NCBI RefSeq assembly: GCF_002479325.1
Contig: NZ_DLMO01000113.1
Span: 1 to 5,378 of the forward strand
DNA: 5,378 nt
Direction: 5' to 3'
Origin: Brevundimonas sp. UBA7534
GTDB taxonomy: Bacteria; Pseudomonadota; Alphaproteobacteria; Caulobacterales; Caulobacteraceae
This document shows positions 4,904 through 5,378 of the stretch, piece by piece. Made by a program: the position numbers and the translations under genes. The notes under the pieces were generated by a model. It did no database searches and was not told the origin of the DNA. It saw only the letters and a list, made by a program, of their open reading frames with translations. How positions within the stretch are numbered: position 1 is the first letter of the stretch; each line of letters starts with the position of its first letter.

Positions 4904-5378
4904 GGCGGCCACGGCGGCGGCGCCGGCGGCGGCGGCCTCCGGGTCGAGGTAGCGGCCGTTCGCGGTGATCGGCTTGAAGTTCTGGTCCAGCTCGTAGACC
5001 AGCGGGATGCCCGTCGGGATGTTCAGGCCCGCGATGTCCTCGTCCGAGATGCCGTCCAGGTGCTTGACCAGGGCGCGCAGCGAGTTGCCGTGCGCGGCGA
5101 TCAGCACGGTCTTGCCGGCCTTGAGGTCGGGCAGGACCTGCTCCTCCCAGTAGGGCAGCAGGCGGTCGACGACCTGCTTGAGGGCCTCGGTGCGGGGGGC
5201 GTCCTTGCCCAGGTCCGCGTAGCGCTCGTCGCCGACCTGGGAAAACTCGGAGTCGTCGTCCAGGGCGGGCGGCGGGGTGTCGAAGGACCGGCGCCAGACC
5301 ATGAACTGCTCCTCGCCGAACTCCTCCTTCACCTGGGCCTTGTCCTTGCCCTGGAGGGCGCCGTAGTGGCGCTCGTTC
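4544..5378 (-). CDS. gpmA: Chimeric ORF: phosphoglycerate mutase (GpmA) fused in frame to C-terminal half of 6-phosphogluconolactonase; start outside window
   Basis: The frame is open to the right edge, beginning NERHYGALQGKDKAQ, so the GTG at 5332 is an internal valine. Residues encoded by about 4904-5378 are 2,3-bisphosphoglycerate-dependent phosphoglycerate mutase, which interconverts 3- and 2-phosphoglycerate. Seen are ERHYG with the catalytic Glu (5372-5374), WRRSFD, PYWEEQVLPDL, AAHGNSLRALVKHLDG with the second catalytic His, and NIPTGIPLVYELD. The first catalytic His (RHG) lies outside. The mutase runs to an Ala-rich stretch (about 4904-4945) that aligns with the E. coli C-terminus, within about five residues of its end. 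Instead of stopping, the frame continues into HALADAGGRFDAVLLGMGEDGH and the rest of a Pgl C-terminal half. The mutase part looks functional; the Pgl part lacks its N-terminal half. An in-frame fusion is seen directly; whether it exists in the cell or is an assembly misjoin cannot be settled here. Confidence 0.85.
   Translation of the reverse strand, partial: NERHYGALQGKDKAQVKEEFGEEQFMVWRRSFDTPPPALDDDSEFSQVGDERYADLGKDAPRTEALKQVVDRLLPYWEEQVLPDLKAGKTVLIAAHGNSLRALVKHLDGISDEDIAGLNIPTGIPLVYELDQNFKPITANGRYLDPEAAAAGAAAVAAHALADAGGRFDAVLLGMGEDGHICSMFPESPTLKTLLTPTLKPTVLGVPHGRDGLAPPQERLSINLSYLMSAGRVILGLKGATKRAVFEEQAKGDPKVQPIAALLANAVPLEVLWTEEG
4551..4556 (-). promoter_or_regulatory. Shine-Dalgarno site of edd inside the end of the pgl remnant
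   Basis: GGAGGA on the minus strand, 8 bases before the edd ATG and within the last codons of the upstream frame. It is what should keep edd translated whatever happened to pgl. Confidence 0.75.
4912..4936. repeat. CGG/GCC trinucleotide-rich tract beside the gpmA-pgl junction
   Basis: The plus strand carries a run of CGGCGGCGG, CGCC and CGGCGGCGGCGGCC. On the minus strand it encodes the Ala-rich C-terminal end of the mutase. Such tracts are plausible sites for short-homology deletion in the cell and for collapse or misjoining during assembly. The junction itself lies just to its left, near 4895-4910. Confidence 0.6.

Noticed and set aside
4912..4936. GCC/CGG tract as a possible functional microsatellite or regulatory element
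   Set aside because: It is in frame as alanine codons in the expected Ala-rich C-terminus of the mutase. It is retained only as a likely recombination or misassembly site.
1..5378. Insertion sequences, CRISPR, tRNA, phage or defence genes
   Set aside because: No transposase, spaced short repeats, tRNA-like cloverleaf, integrase or defence motif was recognised on either strand.

Overview
The window is very GC-rich and gene-dense. It most resembles Caulobacteraceae (Brevundimonas or Caulobacter type) in the Alphaproteobacteria. The grounds are the alanine-rich proteins, the compact Entner-Doudoroff cluster pgl-edd-glk (known in Caulobacter and related bacteria, usually headed by zwf), and a candidate EcfG/SigT-type general-stress promoter. 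The genus call is an inference from protein character and gene order; no search was run.

Left part, plus strand: the 3' portion of homogentisate 1,2-dioxygenase (hmgA, tyrosine/phenylalanine catabolism) enters from outside the window. Its stop codon overlaps the TTG start of a small cysteine-rich lipoprotein gene (836-1204). A perfect 8-bp GC hairpin follows at 1219-1238. It has an A6 run on its left, so it is a textbook intrinsic terminator for the minus strand and a weaker one for the plus strand.

Right part, minus strand, read from the right edge leftwards: an open reading frame enters from beyond 5378, and its first part is clearly 2,3-bisphosphoglycerate-dependent phosphoglycerate mutase (GpmA). 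At about 4895-4910, just before the expected GpmA C-terminus, it continues in frame into the C-terminal half of 6-phosphogluconolactonase (Pgl). One base later comes edd (6-phosphogluconate dehydratase), and 29 bases after that glk (glucokinase). Beyond glk lies a short independent gene for a small alanine-rich helical lipoprotein (1260-1565), with its own strong Shine-Dalgarno site and a stress-type promoter candidate. It ends at the shared terminator.

Functionally, glk and edd feed glucose into the Entner-Doudoroff pathway. The normal upstream neighbours (zwf and the first half of pgl) are absent and gpmA stands in their place. This is the main anomaly: either a deletion/rearrangement that fused gpmA to the remnant of pgl and brought edd-glk downstream of gpmA, or an assembly misjoin at the alanine-coding GCC-rich tract. 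No mobile element, CRISPR array, tRNA or rRNA was recognised.
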